NCBI RefSeq assembly: GCF_027667425.1
Contig: NZ_JAQEGR010000002.1
Coordinates: forward strand, 62,001 to 126,000
Direction of reading: 5' to 3'
DNA: 64,000 bases
From: Fusicatenibacter saccharivorans
GTDB lineage: Bacteria > Bacillota > Clostridia > Lachnospirales > Lachnospiraceae
In this document: positions 15,710-24,388 of the stretch, piece by piece
Layout of the letters: each line of letters starts with the position of its first letter
How positions within the stretch are numbered: position 1 is the first letter of the stretch
The notes under the pieces: model-generated
What the model was told of the DNA's origin: nothing
Database searches by the model: none
The model's input: only the letters and a program-made list of their open reading frames with translations
Translations under genes and position numbers: made by a program

Positions 15710-16912
15710 ATGGGAAAGAAAGTGTTGGGAGTTCTGACGATATTGTTGATTCTTACGGGTTGTCAGAATATGTGGAATGAGGCAGAAAATTTGCAGCAAG
15801 TAGAAAAACAGGAAAATGGAGAAGAACGGAATAGTTCTATCAGCAATGATGAAACGGAAACAAATGTGACACATGAAAAGGATCAGGAATTAAGCAATGG
15901 TGAGCACATCCGTTTTCAGCTTGGCAGCCAGGCAAAAATTGATGCGGTTGTTGACATGCCGGACAAAAAATGGAACGAGTTTGAAAAATGTGTGATAGAA
16001 GTGGATGGATTTCAAGGAGAAAGTGTGTTCAATAAAATACTTGGGAAAATTCCGGAAAGTGGATTGGAAACAAGAAAAGGAGACATGGGAGAGCCGGATG
16101 TTTGTTATTCGTATGAGGGAACACTTGGTGAACAATTAAAAAATCAAAATGGAACGGTGTCTGTCAGTAATATATTAGGAGTGGAAACGGAAGAAGGGAA
16201 AAAAGTTTATTATAATTTACCTGTTGAATATATTACATCAGCCTATGGTGAAGGGATTTTGGTCAGAGACAATGAGCAGGAAATTTCATTGGAAGACGAA
16301 GAAAAGCTGATAGAGGAAGGAAAAGAGTTTGTTAGATGGATTGGAGACTGGGAAAAAGTTGAATTGACCAGTAAATACAGTTTTTCGTATAAACAGATGG
16401 AAAAACAGCAGGAATTAATGGAACAGGCAATCGAGAATGGAGAATTGCTAAAGCCTCAGAAGATTCAGAAATATGAGTGGTCAAAAGCAGATGATTGCTT
16501 CCTGTTGTTTTTTCAGGGATATCTGAATGGGGTTCCTGTATTATGCAATGAAATTAACCGGCAGGATGATCTTTATATTCCGTCATCTAAAATACAGGCT
16601 GTTATAACGGAGGGCGGAATTCAATATCTTCAAGCAGTTAATCACTATGCTATTCGGGAAAAGGAACCGGTATCTCTTGCGGAAAAAGATATTATTTTGG
16701 AAACGCTGAGAAATAAGTATGATTTGGCAATTGCCGAGCCGATTACGCTGGATCAGATGAAACTGATTTATTACCCAATGACAACGGGAAGAAATGAAAC
16801 GGGGCATTGGATGTGTGATATGATTCCTGCGTGGCAGTTTCGATTTATAGAAGATGAGATCGAACAGTATGTTTACATCAATGCACTGGATGGACGGGAA
16901 ATTGCGGGGTGA
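15710..16912 (+). CDS. Secreted lipoprotein of unknown function, LytTR regulon member
   Basis: A 400-residue exported protein. MGKKVLGVLTILLILTGC is a lipoprotein signal peptide with Cys18 as the lipidation site. The mature protein starts with a Gln/Glu/Asn-rich linker (about 20-60), then a mixed alpha/beta region of acidic, soluble character without membrane helices. I do not recognise the fold. The start at 15710 follows AGAGGGG; upstream in-frame ATGs lie inside the promoter. The gene has a promoter matching that of the two-component operon and its own terminator at 16960, so it is best viewed as a target, and perhaps a sensor accessory or ligand trap, of the LytTR system. Confidence 0.8.
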   Translation: MGKKVLGVLTILLILTGCQNMWNEAENLQQVEKQENGEERNSSISNDETETNVTHEKDQELSNGEHIRFQLGSQAKIDAVVDMPDKKWNEFEKCVIEVDGFQGESVFNKILGKIPESGLETRKGDMGEPDVCYSYEGTLGEQLKNQNGTVSVSNILGVETEEGKKVYYNLPVEYITSAYGEGILVRDNEQEISLEDEEKLIEEGKEFVRWIGDWEKVELTSKYSFSYKQMEKQQELMEQAIENGELLKPQKIQKYEWSKADDCFLLFFQGYLNGVPVLCNEINRQDDLYIPSSKIQAVITEGGIQYLQAVNHYAIREKEPVSLAEKDIILETLRNKYDLAIAEPITLDQMKLIYYPMTTGRNETGHWMCDMIPAWQFRFIEDEIEQYVYINALDGREIAG

Positions 16913-16959
16913 GTTTGTCTGAGCTTTATGATTTACTCAAAGAATAAATTACTTTTGTG

Positions 16960-16999
16960 AAAGATGTGGCTCCGGGCTAAGCGGGGTCACATCTTTTAT
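16960..16999 (+). terminator. Terminator after the lipoprotein gene
   Basis: AAAGATGTG...CTCCG (16960-16974) pairs with CGGGGTCACATCTTT (16982-16996) with small mismatches, and the descending arm ends in TTTTATA. Confidence 0.7.
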
Positions 17000-17084
17000 A
17001 GAGGCGAAGAGAAGTTTCAAGGGATGGAATATATCAACCGATAAAACCATCTCGAAAATCAAAACAGAAAGAAGGTGATCTTTC

Positions 17085-17855
17085 ATGAATTTTTTTCGAA
17101 TGATAAAAATGGATTTTAAAAGAATGTTTTTATCAGGAAAATTTTATTTTGCCATCGCAGGTGCGATACTGGTTACTGTGTTGAACATCAGTCAGGAAGC
17201 AATGCAGAGCCGGTGGAATGTATCGGTATATTACCTGGTTGTCAGCAGCCATGGTGTGGGTGCATTTTTTGAAGTGTTTTCTGTGCTGGCTGTGCTGCCG
17301 TTTGCGCTGAGCTATTGGGAAGACAGCAGAAATGGCTATCTTAGATGCATTGAGACACGCATAGGGAGAACAGCATATTGCTGGTCGCATCTGGTGGTTG
17401 CCTTTTTCGGCTCTGTGATCAGCATTTTTCTGGGAATGGCAGTTGTTTATGGCGTTTTGGCATTAAAAATACCGTGGATAAAAAAAGAAGAGCTTGAAAC
17501 ATTAACAGGCGGTTTAAGCTATGGAAATGGACTCGTTCTGCCGTTTTACCTTGCCGCAAGATTTGGAGTTGAGGCTGTCAAATATGCATTTATGGCAGTT
17601 TTTGCGCTTATGATATCGGGGAAAATAAAAAATCTGTTCGTGCTGGTCAGCACACCGGCTCTTTTTTATTATGCAAGCCAGCTTGTAGCAGAAGCGCTGC
17701 AGCTGCCGGGTCAGATGAGGTGGTACCAGCTCCATGGGGGAAGTATACGGAATTTTAAAGACTTTTTTGTGATAGCTGGTTATTTCCTTATTCTTACAGG
17801 GATGGAAGGTGTAATTTTCGTACAAGTGGTAAAGAGGAGGGCGCAGAATGGATAG
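17085..17855 (+). CDS. ABC transporter permease subunit
   Basis: A 256-residue membrane protein with about six helices: one near residues 20-38, then about 65-85, 100-130, 150-170, 185-210 and 225-245. Hydrophobicity and length fit the ABC-2/BcrB-like permeases used by peptide-resistance transporters, but sequence motifs are weak. AGAAGGTGATC supplies the ribosome binding site. It overlaps the next permease by 8 bases and shares the operon with the ATPase at 18707, giving a two-permease, one-ATPase exporter. No TTATCCCA repeats were found in its upstream region, so LytTR control would have to come from read-through past the terminator at 16960. Confidence 0.75.
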   Translation: MNFFRMIKMDFKRMFLSGKFYFAIAGAILVTVLNISQEAMQSRWNVSVYYLVVSSHGVGAFFEVFSVLAVLPFALSYWEDSRNGYLRCIETRIGRTAYCWSHLVVAFFGSVISIFLGMAVVYGVLALKIPWIKKEELETLTGGLSYGNGLVLPFYLAARFGVEAVKYAFMAVFALMISGKIKNLFVLVSTPALFYYASQLVAEALQLPGQMRWYQLHGGSIRNFKDFFVIAGYFLILTGMEGVIFVQVVKRRAQNG

Positions 17856-18702
17856 AATACGGATGAGCCTTCGGGTATGTCAGATACGTTTGCGGAAAAC
17901 ATTCACAACACCACGGTTTTATGTTGCGCTGTTGTGGATTGCGATCCTTTTTCATGTAATGACGGCGGGTATTCGAGGCTTCTGCGAGCAGACCGGAGTT
18001 GATGTGACTTTTTGGATGCTGCCGTTTATGACCAGATATAATGGAGACCAGATTATCATCGCTTTTGGGGCTCTGTTGCTTTTCTGTGATGCTCCGTTTC
18101 TGGAACCGAACAGCGGGTGGCAGATTCTGCGGGCCGGGCGGAAAAGCTGGTTTTGGGGAAACATGCTGTACATTGTGGTTGTTTCCTTTTTTTACACCAT
18201 ATGCTTAAGTATGATTCCGGTACTGCTTGTGTTTCCGAATGTAGGGTGGGAAACCGGATGGGGGAAGGTGATCAGTACGCTGGCTCAGACGAATGCGGCA
18301 TATACCTTTGACCAGGAACCGTTGGATTACCTGATCCTTTCGAGATTTTCGCCGCAGGAGGCCATGGGGCTCACAATGCTTGCGATCTGGTGCCTGTCGG
18401 TTATGACAGGCGTTGTGAGTTATGCAGGAAATTTTCTGGTACACAGAGGATTTGGAATCGTCATCAACTGCGGCATCGCACTCACCGCGCTTCTGCTGAG
18501 CAAATTTTCCAGCATCACAATCGGCTATTACTGCGCGCCGCCGCTTTGGATGAATATTGCAAGCTACAAGTGGCAGGGGTATGGAAACGGGCCGTCGATA
18601 GCATATGTTTACAGTGTCTTTGCAATTGTCATCGGCGCATGCACGATCCTTTCGTATCTCGGGATCCGGAAAAAGGATCTGAACTTTGTGGAGGAAATCT
18701 GA
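17848..18702 (+). CDS. ABC transporter permease subunit
   Basis: A 284-residue membrane protein with about six helices, beginning with a basic cytoplasmic stretch (MDRIRMSLRVCQIRLRKTF) before the first segment near 30-48. A large non-membrane stretch (about 135-170, containing WETGWGKVISTLAQTNAAYTFDQEP) probably lies outside the membrane. Its start overlaps the preceding permease gene by 8 bases (ATGGATAG), and the ATPase gene begins 4 bases after its stop, so all three are made together. It lacks recognisable catalytic motifs, as expected for a permease. Confidence 0.75.
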   Translation: MDRIRMSLRVCQIRLRKTFTTPRFYVALLWIAILFHVMTAGIRGFCEQTGVDVTFWMLPFMTRYNGDQIIIAFGALLLFCDAPFLEPNSGWQILRAGRKSWFWGNMLYIVVVSFFYTICLSMIPVLLVFPNVGWETGWGKVISTLAQTNAAYTFDQEPLDYLILSRFSPQEAMGLTMLAIWCLSVMTGVVSYAGNFLVHRGFGIVINCGIALTALLLSKFSSITIGYYCAPPLWMNIASYKWQGYGNGPSIAYVYSVFAIVIGACTILSYLGIRKKDLNFVEEI

Positions 18703-18706
18703 AAGA

Positions 18707-19342
18707 ATGGAAGAAAAGATAAGAATAGAAAACGTGACAAAAAAGTTTGGCAGCTACGCGGCGCTGGACGGGATCAGCCTGAGCTTTGAAAAAGGAAAAA
18801 TTCACGGAATGATCGGAAGAAACGGAAGCGGCAAGACGGTTCTGTTCAAATGCATCTGCGGATTTCTCCGGGTGGACGATGGCGCGGTTTTTGTGGATGG
18901 AAAGCAGATCGGGAAAGAGATCGAAGCGCCGGAGAGTATTGGCGCCATCATCGAGACGCCGGGTTTTCTTCCGGGCTACAGCGCCAGACAGAATCTGCAG
19001 TTTCTTGCCGGCATCCGCAGGAAGACCGGAAAAAAAGAGATCGATGAGGCTATCCGAAAAGTCGGGCTGGATCCGGAAGCGAAGAAGCATGTCGGTAAAT
19101 ATTCTCTCGGTATGCGCCAGCGCCTCGGCATTGCACAGGCGATTATGGAAGAACCTTCTCTTCTGATCCTAGACGAACCGATGAACGGTCTCGACAACCA
19201 GGGCGTGCAGGAGATGCGGCAGCTGTTTTTGAAACTGAAAGACGAAGGAAAAACGATTCTTCTGGCCAGCCACAACCGGGAAGACATCGCAGCACTGTGC
19301 GATACGACGGTGGAGATTGACAGAGGAAAGATTGTAGGCTGA
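18707..19342 (+). CDS. ABC transporter ATP-binding protein
   Basis: A 211-residue ATPase that powers the two permeases encoded just upstream. Walker A is GRNGSGKT (about 36-43), the signature is SLGMRQR, Walker B is LLILDEPMNGLD and the H-loop is ASHN. The short length and the LGMRQRLGIAQA signature are typical of the BcrA/CcmA-like group associated with ABC-2 exporters, including bacitracin and lantibiotic resistance transporters. The ATG at 18707 is chosen because GAGGAAA lies in the 3' end of the upstream gene. No terminator with a T-run follows directly. Confidence 0.88.
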   Translation: MEEKIRIENVTKKFGSYAALDGISLSFEKGKIHGMIGRNGSGKTVLFKCICGFLRVDDGAVFVDGKQIGKEIEAPESIGAIIETPGFLPGYSARQNLQFLAGIRRKTGKKEIDEAIRKVGLDPEAKKHVGKYSLGMRQRLGIAQAIMEEPSLLILDEPMNGLDNQGVQEMRQLFLKLKDEGKTILLASHNREDIAALCDTTVEIDRGKIVG

Positions 19343-19375
19343 CGGAAAAAAGTTGCTCGTTTTTGGTGAATCTCA

Positions 19376-19404
19376 TTGTCTTCCGGTGAAGCAGAGAATA
19401 TAAT
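19376..19404 (+). promoter_or_regulatory. Promoter of the cupin/AraC genes
   Basis: TTGTCT (19376-19381), 17 bp, TATAAT (19399-19404), about 90 bp before the cupin ATG. Confidence 0.6.
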
Positions 19405-19495
19405 AAAAACACAGAGAAGATCGAATCTTACGCTATTTGGTGTAGGATGGAGACAGGGAAAACAAAAAAAGATTACGAAAACGAGGACATGAACA

Positions 19496-19795
19496 ATGGC
19501 AGACAGACACACAACAGAAAAATTGCTGGAGGGCGAACGCCTTTCCGGAAAGGTGACACTCTTTGCAAAAGTAACGATTTTACCGGGTGATGAGCTTCCG
19601 TATCATGAGCATCATGGGGAGACAGAAGCGTATCACATCCTGTCCGGTGCGGGTATGTATCAGGATAACGACAAAACCTACCCGGTGCAGGCGGGCATGA
19701 CGACGTTCTGCGAGGACGGCAGCGGCCATGCGGTTTCCTGCGCAGGGGAAGAACCGCTCGTGTTTCTGGCGATGATTCAGAAAAAAGTAGAATAA
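19496..19795 (+). CDS. Small cupin-domain protein
   Basis: A 99-residue single-domain cupin. Metal-binding motif 1 reads PYHEHHGETEAYHILSG (two His, one Glu, then His) and motif 2 reads GMTTFCEDGSGHAV with a later His. It may act as a small metal-dependent isomerase, dioxygenase or sugar-binding protein; the exact reaction is not visible. It lies 12 bp ahead of the AraC gene and is probably cotranscribed with it from the promoter at 19376. Similar small cupins often accompany carbohydrate genes in Clostridia. Confidence 0.8.
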   Translation: MADRHTTEKLLEGERLSGKVTLFAKVTILPGDELPYHEHHGETEAYHILSGAGMYQDNDKTYPVQAGMTTFCEDGSGHAVSCAGEEPLVFLAMIQKKVE

Positions 19796-19807
19796 GCAGG
19801 TACGGAT

Positions 19808-20749
19808 ATGAGCAGAAAGAAAAAGCCCAGAATGGAATACCGCTATTACGAAGTGCCGGAAAAATGCCCGGTGCTGGTGCTGCAGGGAGAAAAATGGTTG
19901 CAGAATTATGGGTACCAGATTGATTATCTGCATTTTCATAACCTGATGGAGATCGGTTTCTGCTATTACGGTGAGGGAACGATTGTTTTGGAAGATGAGG
20001 AACTGCCGTATCATGGCGGTATGTTTACGGTGGTGCCGAAAAACTTTCCGCATACAACAAACTCAAAAGAAAACAGTGTATGTTCCTGGGCATGGGTGTT
20101 TGTGGATGTGGAAGGATTTATTACAGAGCTGTATAAGGGCAATATGCGCATGGCACAAAAGCTGATTGCGCGTATTAACCAGAAGGCCCATTTTGTGAAA
20201 AATGAGGAAAGGCCGGAGGTCGCGGAGATGATCAAACTGATCATTAAATGCATGGGTGAAAAACGGGAATTTTATCTCGAGGAAGTGAAAGGACTGACCA
20301 GAGCGCTTCTGATGCAGATTGCCAGATGGAATGAAAGGGACGAGGAGCAGGAAAAGAATTCTATTGTAGATGATGCCAGTATCGCTCTGATTCTGCCTGC
20401 GCTGGATTATATTGGAGAAAATTATAAAGAGATTCTTCGAATTGAGGAGCTGGCAGAGGTATGTCATATCAGCGAAACACATCTGCGCCGTATTTTTCAG
20501 GAATCCATGCGGATGACGCCGGTTGAGTACATTAACTGGGTCCGGATCCGGGCGGCATGTAAGGAACTGCGGAAAACAAATATTTCTGTAAATGAGATTG
20601 CAATGCGAAGCGGATTCACAACAATTTCTACATTTAACCGTAATTTCCGCCGGATTCTTGGTGTATCTCCACAGCAGTGGCGAAGTGCACCGGAACATTA
20701 TGAACGAAAATTGTTGAATTTTGATATAAAAACACAGGAAGGATGGTGA
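19808..20749 (+). CDS. AraC-family regulator of the adjacent sugar/galactoside locus
   Basis: A 313-residue regulator with an N-terminal cupin (HFHNLMEIGFCYYGEGTIVLEDEELPYHGGMFTVVPKNFPHTTNS, about 40-85) and a C-terminal double helix-turn-helix (LRIEELAEVCHISETHLRRIFQESM and ISVNEIAMRSGFTTISTFNRNFRRILGVSPQQWR, about 205-300). It lies just upstream of the solute-binding-protein gene in the same orientation, separated by a region with three AAAATGC repeats. That is the classic position of an activator for a sugar uptake operon. It probably senses a galactoside or its breakdown product and activates the ABC importer, perhaps also the beta-galactosidases. Confidence 0.9.
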   Translation: MSRKKKPRMEYRYYEVPEKCPVLVLQGEKWLQNYGYQIDYLHFHNLMEIGFCYYGEGTIVLEDEELPYHGGMFTVVPKNFPHTTNSKENSVCSWAWVFVDVEGFITELYKGNMRMAQKLIARINQKAHFVKNEERPEVAEMIKLIIKCMGEKREFYLEEVKGLTRALLMQIARWNERDEEQEKNSIVDDASIALILPALDYIGENYKEILRIEELAEVCHISETHLRRIFQESMRMTPVEYINWVRIRAACKELRKTNISVNEIAMRSGFTTISTFNRNFRRILGVSPQQWRSAPEHYERKLLNFDIKTQEGW

Positions 20750-20757
20750 TGTCCGTC

Positions 20758-20834
20758 AAAATGCCTATAAATGGTTGAAAATGCATAACATAGAGTTAAA
20801 AATGCGCACAAACGACGGGAAAATATGTTATACT
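20758..20834 (+). promoter_or_regulatory. AraC-type operator repeats and promoter of the sugar importer
   Basis: Three AAAATGC heptamers start at 20758, 20778 and 20799, spaced 20 and 21 bp, so on one face of the helix. Each is preceded by GT and two pyrimidine/purine bases. A -10 box TATACT lies at 20829-20834 with no good -35 box, as expected for an activator-dependent promoter. Confidence 0.65.
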
Positions 20835-20952
20835 TTGTACATGTTGAGGGAATAAAAACATAAAAAATGTACAAAACAACCAAAAAATTTCTGTGCTGTA
20901 AAAAGTGCGGAGGTTCCGGTTGTAAAATAACATCTTAAGGAGGATGTGCAAT

Positions 20953-22329
20953 ATGAAAAGAAAAATTGTATCAATCGTAATGGCATCAGCAATGGTATTT
21001 GGACTGGCTGCATGTGGTTCCAGCGGAGGAACTACAACAAGTTCCAGCAACGGCGGAAACGATGCATCAGCAGCAAGTGAAACCACTGCAAAATCAGAGA
21101 GCAGCGACGTAGTAGAGGGCGGCTCTGATGATGACAACACCTTAACCGTATGGACCTGGGACCCGAACTTCAACGTTTACGCGATCAAGAAAGCAGCTGA
21201 AATTTATGCACAGGATCACGAAGGATTCAAAGTAGAAGTCAGCGAAGTACAGTCCGACGACATTGAAACCCGTCTGACCACAGCAGTTTCCGCAGGAGAC
21301 TTAAGCACTCTGCCGGATATCTTCCTGATGCAGGATAACTCCTTCCAGAAATATGCAACCAACTATCCGGACATCTTCACCGATCTGACCGATTCCGGAA
21401 TTGATTTCAGCGAATTCTCATCCGCAAAAGTTGCTTACTCTACTCTGGATGGGAAGAACTACGGAATTCCGTTCGACAATGGTGCCGTTATCGAGTGCCT
21501 GCGTACTGATATGCTGGAGCAGGCAGGCTTCACCGTAGATGATTTCACAGATATCACCTGGAATGACTTTATGGAGAAAGCAAAAGTTGTCAAAGAGAAA
21601 ACAGGCCAGCCGATCCTGACATCTCAGGCCGGATCTCCGGACCTTGTTATGGAAATGCTGCAGTCTTGCGGTGAGTCCCTTTTCAACGAAGATGGATCTG
21701 TCAACATCGTAGACAACAAAGCACTGAAACCAATCCTTGAGATTTACAGCCAGATGGTAAAAGATGGCACTCTTGTAGAGGTTACTGACTGGGATCAGTA
21801 CATTGCATCCATCAACAACGGAACCACAGCAGGCGTTATCAACGGATGCTGGATTATGGCTTCCATCACAGCAAACGAAGATCAGTCCGGTAAATGGGCG
21901 CTCACCAATATGCCAAAACTGGACGGCATCGACGGAGCAACCAACTACTCCAACAACGGTGGTTCTTCCTGGGCAATTTCTTCCAACTGCAAGAAAACCG
22001 ATCTTGCCATTGACTTTATGAAATCTACCTTCGCAGGCAGCACAGCTCTTTACGATGACATCATCGCAAAAGGCGCTCTGGCAACCTGGGCACCGGCAGG
22101 AGATTCCGAAGCATATGCACAGCCAGTTGCATTCTTCAGTGATGACCCGGTTTATGCAAAAATCGTTGATTTCGCAACCAAGACTCCATCCAACATCACT
22201 GGAGCATTCTACTACGATGCACGTGATGCTGTCGGAACCGCACTTTCCAATATCATCCAGACAGGAGCAGATATGGACAGCGAACTTCAGACCGCACAGG
22301 AAACTGTAGAGTTCAACATGGGTGGCTGA
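20953..22329 (+). CDS. Sugar ABC transporter solute-binding lipoprotein
   Basis: A 458-residue extracytoplasmic sugar-binding protein of the family 1 (MalE-like) type. MKRKIVSIVMASAMVFGLAAC is a lipoprotein signal with Cys21; a Ser/Thr/Gly-rich linker to about residue 60 tethers the binding domain. Features such as LTVWTWDPNFNVYAIKKAAEIY, DIFLMQDNSF and NSNGG/SNNGGSSWAIS match carbohydrate-binding family members. The ATG at 20953 follows TAAGGAGG. It is followed by an attenuator hairpin and two permeases, which explains higher expression of the binding protein. The nearby GH2 and GH42 enzymes suggest a galacto-oligosaccharide ligand. Confidence 0.9.
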   Translation: MKRKIVSIVMASAMVFGLAACGSSGGTTTSSSNGGNDASAASETTAKSESSDVVEGGSDDDNTLTVWTWDPNFNVYAIKKAAEIYAQDHEGFKVEVSEVQSDDIETRLTTAVSAGDLSTLPDIFLMQDNSFQKYATNYPDIFTDLTDSGIDFSEFSSAKVAYSTLDGKNYGIPFDNGAVIECLRTDMLEQAGFTVDDFTDITWNDFMEKAKVVKEKTGQPILTSQAGSPDLVMEMLQSCGESLFNEDGSVNIVDNKALKPILEIYSQMVKDGTLVEVTDWDQYIASINNGTTAGVINGCWIMASITANEDQSGKWALTNMPKLDGIDGATNYSNNGGSSWAISSNCKKTDLAIDFMKSTFAGSTALYDDIIAKGALATWAPAGDSEAYAQPVAFFSDDPVYAKIVDFATKTPSNITGAFYYDARDAVGTALSNIIQTGADMDSELQTAQETVEFNMGG

Positions 22330-22364
22330 TATCCTGCAATACATAAAAAAGTAGGACGATAAGA

Positions 22365-22403
22365 AACGGGTCTGCTTCCTGGACAGACAGAAGCAGGCCC
22401 GTT
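22365..22403 (+). terminator. Attenuator hairpin after the solute-binding-protein gene
   Basis: AACGGGTCTGCTTC (22365-22378) pairs with GAAGCAGGCCCGTT (22390-22403). It lacks a T-run, so it is better read as a partial terminator or mRNA-stabilising stem separating the abundant binding protein from its permeases. Confidence 0.65.
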
Positions 22404-22516
22404 CTGTATCTATGCGGTGTGTGTTTGAAAAATGATTTCTGCAGGAGAACATGAAATGTTGTCTGCAAAAAGATTTTTTCAAACACACGCCAGGTAAAAA
22501 AAGAAAGGAAGATTCC

Positions 22517-23404
22517 ATGAGCAGTCAGAAGAAAAAAGGAATGAACTTGGAAAGAAAACAGAATCTTACCGGCTGGGCTTTCCTGATGCCGGCAACGATC
22601 CTGATCGCATGGATGAGCTTTTATCCGATGATTCAGGCATTCATCCTGTCTTTACAGACAGGTATGGGCATCAACCTGAAATTCAACGGATTTGCAAACT
22701 ATGCCCGTATTTTAAAAGACCCGACCTTTAAACAGACCTTAAGCAACACCTTCTTTTATCTGATTATTCAGGTGCCGATCATGCTGATCCTCGGCCTGAT
22801 GTTTGCTTCCATGCTGAACAACAAAGATCTGCGTTTTAAGGGACTGTTCCGTACCTGCATTTTCCTGCCGTGCGCAACATCTCTCGTATCTTACGCGATG
22901 ATCTTCCGTTCCCTGTTTGCAAATGACGGTTTTATCAACACCGTTCTCCGCGGCCTCGGCATGAACCCGATCATGTGGTTCTCCAATGCGTGGACAGCCC
23001 GTGCGGTTATCATCATCGCCCTGATCTGGAGATGGACCGGATACAACATGGTCTTCTATCTCTCCGGTATGCAGAACATTGAATATTCGATCTACGAAGC
23101 AGCCAAAATCGACGGCGCAAGCCCGCTGCAGACTTTCTTCAAGATCACCGTTCCACTGTTAAAACCGATGATTTTGCTGACCACAATTACTTCTACCAAC
23201 GGTACTCTGCAGCTGTTCGATGAGTCCCTGAACCTGACAAACGGAGGTCCTGGAAAATCAACCATGACCATGTCTCATTATATTTACAATATGTCCTTTG
23301 TACAGAGCCCGAACTTTGGCTATGCGGCAGCAATGTCCATCCTGATCCTGATCATGGTAGCCATTCTGGCACTGCTTCAGATGAAAGTAGGTGACGAGCG
23401 ATAA
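22517..23404 (+). CDS. Sugar ABC transporter permease, MalF-like
   Basis: A 295-residue permease with six predicted helices, starting near residue 20 (GWAFLMPATILIAWMSFYPMIQAF). The cytoplasmic EAA loop that contacts the ATPase is EAAKIDGASPLQTFFKITVPLLKP (about 205-228). I chose the ATG at 22517, preceded by GAAAGGAAG, over an upstream frame without ribosome binding site. It overlaps the second permease by one base. No ATPase gene is in the locus, so the importer must borrow a shared MsmK-type ATPase encoded elsewhere, as is usual for CUT1 importers in this family. Confidence 0.92.
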   Translation: MSSQKKKGMNLERKQNLTGWAFLMPATILIAWMSFYPMIQAFILSLQTGMGINLKFNGFANYARILKDPTFKQTLSNTFFYLIIQVPIMLILGLMFASMLNNKDLRFKGLFRTCIFLPCATSLVSYAMIFRSLFANDGFINTVLRGLGMNPIMWFSNAWTARAVIIIALIWRWTGYNMVFYLSGMQNIEYSIYEAAKIDGASPLQTFFKITVPLLKPMILLTTITSTNGTLQLFDESLNLTNGGPGKSTMTMSHYIYNMSFVQSPNFGYAAAMSILILIMVAILALLQMKVGDER

Positions 23405-24210
23405 TGGGAAAAACAAAGAAATTCTTCATGTATCTGGTTTTAACGGTAGCATCCCTCCTTTCTGTATTTCCGCTGTACTATATGTTCTGCGCGTCTACGA
23501 ACAGAAGTATTGATGTTATTGCCGGAAAACTGATTCCGGGTACTTATCTGATGGAAAACTTCAAGTCACTGATTGCGCAGCAGAACCTGCGTCTTGCACT
23601 GTGGAACTCGTTCCGGAATGCAACGGTACTGACGGTCCTTTGTCTTCTGGTCTGCTCAATCGCAGGTTATGGATTTGAAATTTATCATGACAAAGCGAAA
23701 GATGCGGTATTTACCGTGCTTCTGACTGCGATGATGATCCCGTTCGCAGCAATCATGATCCCGATGTTCCGTATGTTTTCACAGTTAAAAATGGTCAACA
23801 CGATGGCAGCATTTATGCTTCCTTCGATTTCCACTCCGTTTATGATTATGATGTTCCGTCAGGCTTCCCGTTCTTTCCCGCACGATATCATCGAAGCGGC
23901 AAGACTGGATGGTTTAAGCGAGACAGGAATTTTCTTCCGCATGTATATGCCGACCATGAAATCGACCTATGCGGCAGCAACGATCATCACCTTCATGAAT
24001 GCATGGAACAACTATCTGTGGCCAAAGGTTATTTTACAGAACAATGATTCCATTACCATGCCGATGCTGGTAGCGAACCTGCTCGGTGGCTACACGGTAG
24101 ACTATGGTGTACTGATGCTCGGTGTATTTATCTGTACGATTCCGACCGCAGTCATTTTCTTCTGTTTCCAGAAGAGCTTTACGGAAGGTATCACAGGTGC
24201 TGTAAAGTAA
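23404..24210 (+). CDS. Sugar ABC transporter permease, MalG-like
   Basis: A 268-residue permease with six helices and the EAA motif EAARLDGLSETGIFFRMYMPTMKS (about 161-184), followed by the family segment NAWNNYLWPKVIL. Its ATG overlaps the preceding stop (TAATG), so both permeases are coupled in translation. It ends with FFCFQKSFTEGITGAVK, the standard C-terminus of MalG-like subunits. A strong terminator at 24289 separates it from the GH2 gene. Confidence 0.93.
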   Translation: MGKTKKFFMYLVLTVASLLSVFPLYYMFCASTNRSIDVIAGKLIPGTYLMENFKSLIAQQNLRLALWNSFRNATVLTVLCLLVCSIAGYGFEIYHDKAKDAVFTVLLTAMMIPFAAIMIPMFRMFSQLKMVNTMAAFMLPSISTPFMIMMFRQASRSFPHDIIEAARLDGLSETGIFFRMYMPTMKSTYAAATIITFMNAWNNYLWPKVILQNNDSITMPMLVANLLGGYTVDYGVLMLGVFICTIPTAVIFFCFQKSFTEGITGAVK

Positions 24211-24288
24211 AAATTTTCCCACATGGACAGAACAGATTAGATTGGGCTGTAATCGTACGGAAAATTTTGAGGGTACACAAAAAAGAAA

Positions 24289-24330
24289 AGGTGGATATTT
24301 ATTTTCTGGATGAATATCTGCCTTTTTTTT
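24289..24330 (+). terminator. Terminator of the sugar importer genes
   Basis: AGGTGGATATT (24289-24299) pairs with AATATCTGCCT (24313-24323) with one G-U pair, followed by eight T residues. Confidence 0.85.
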
Positions 24331-24388
24331 ACGATAAAAGCTTTAAAAAATGTTAAAATAAGAGAAGCAAAAAAGGAGGACAATAAAA

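Noticed and set aside
16997..17084. LytTR repeats ahead of the ABC permease at 17085
   Set aside because: I searched for TTATCCCA-like pairs at 19-bp spacing and found none, so direct LytTR control of the transporter is not supported.
21418..22518. Open frame of 366 codons on the minus strand
   Set aside because: It is antisense to the solute-binding-protein gene, with no family pattern and no start signal.
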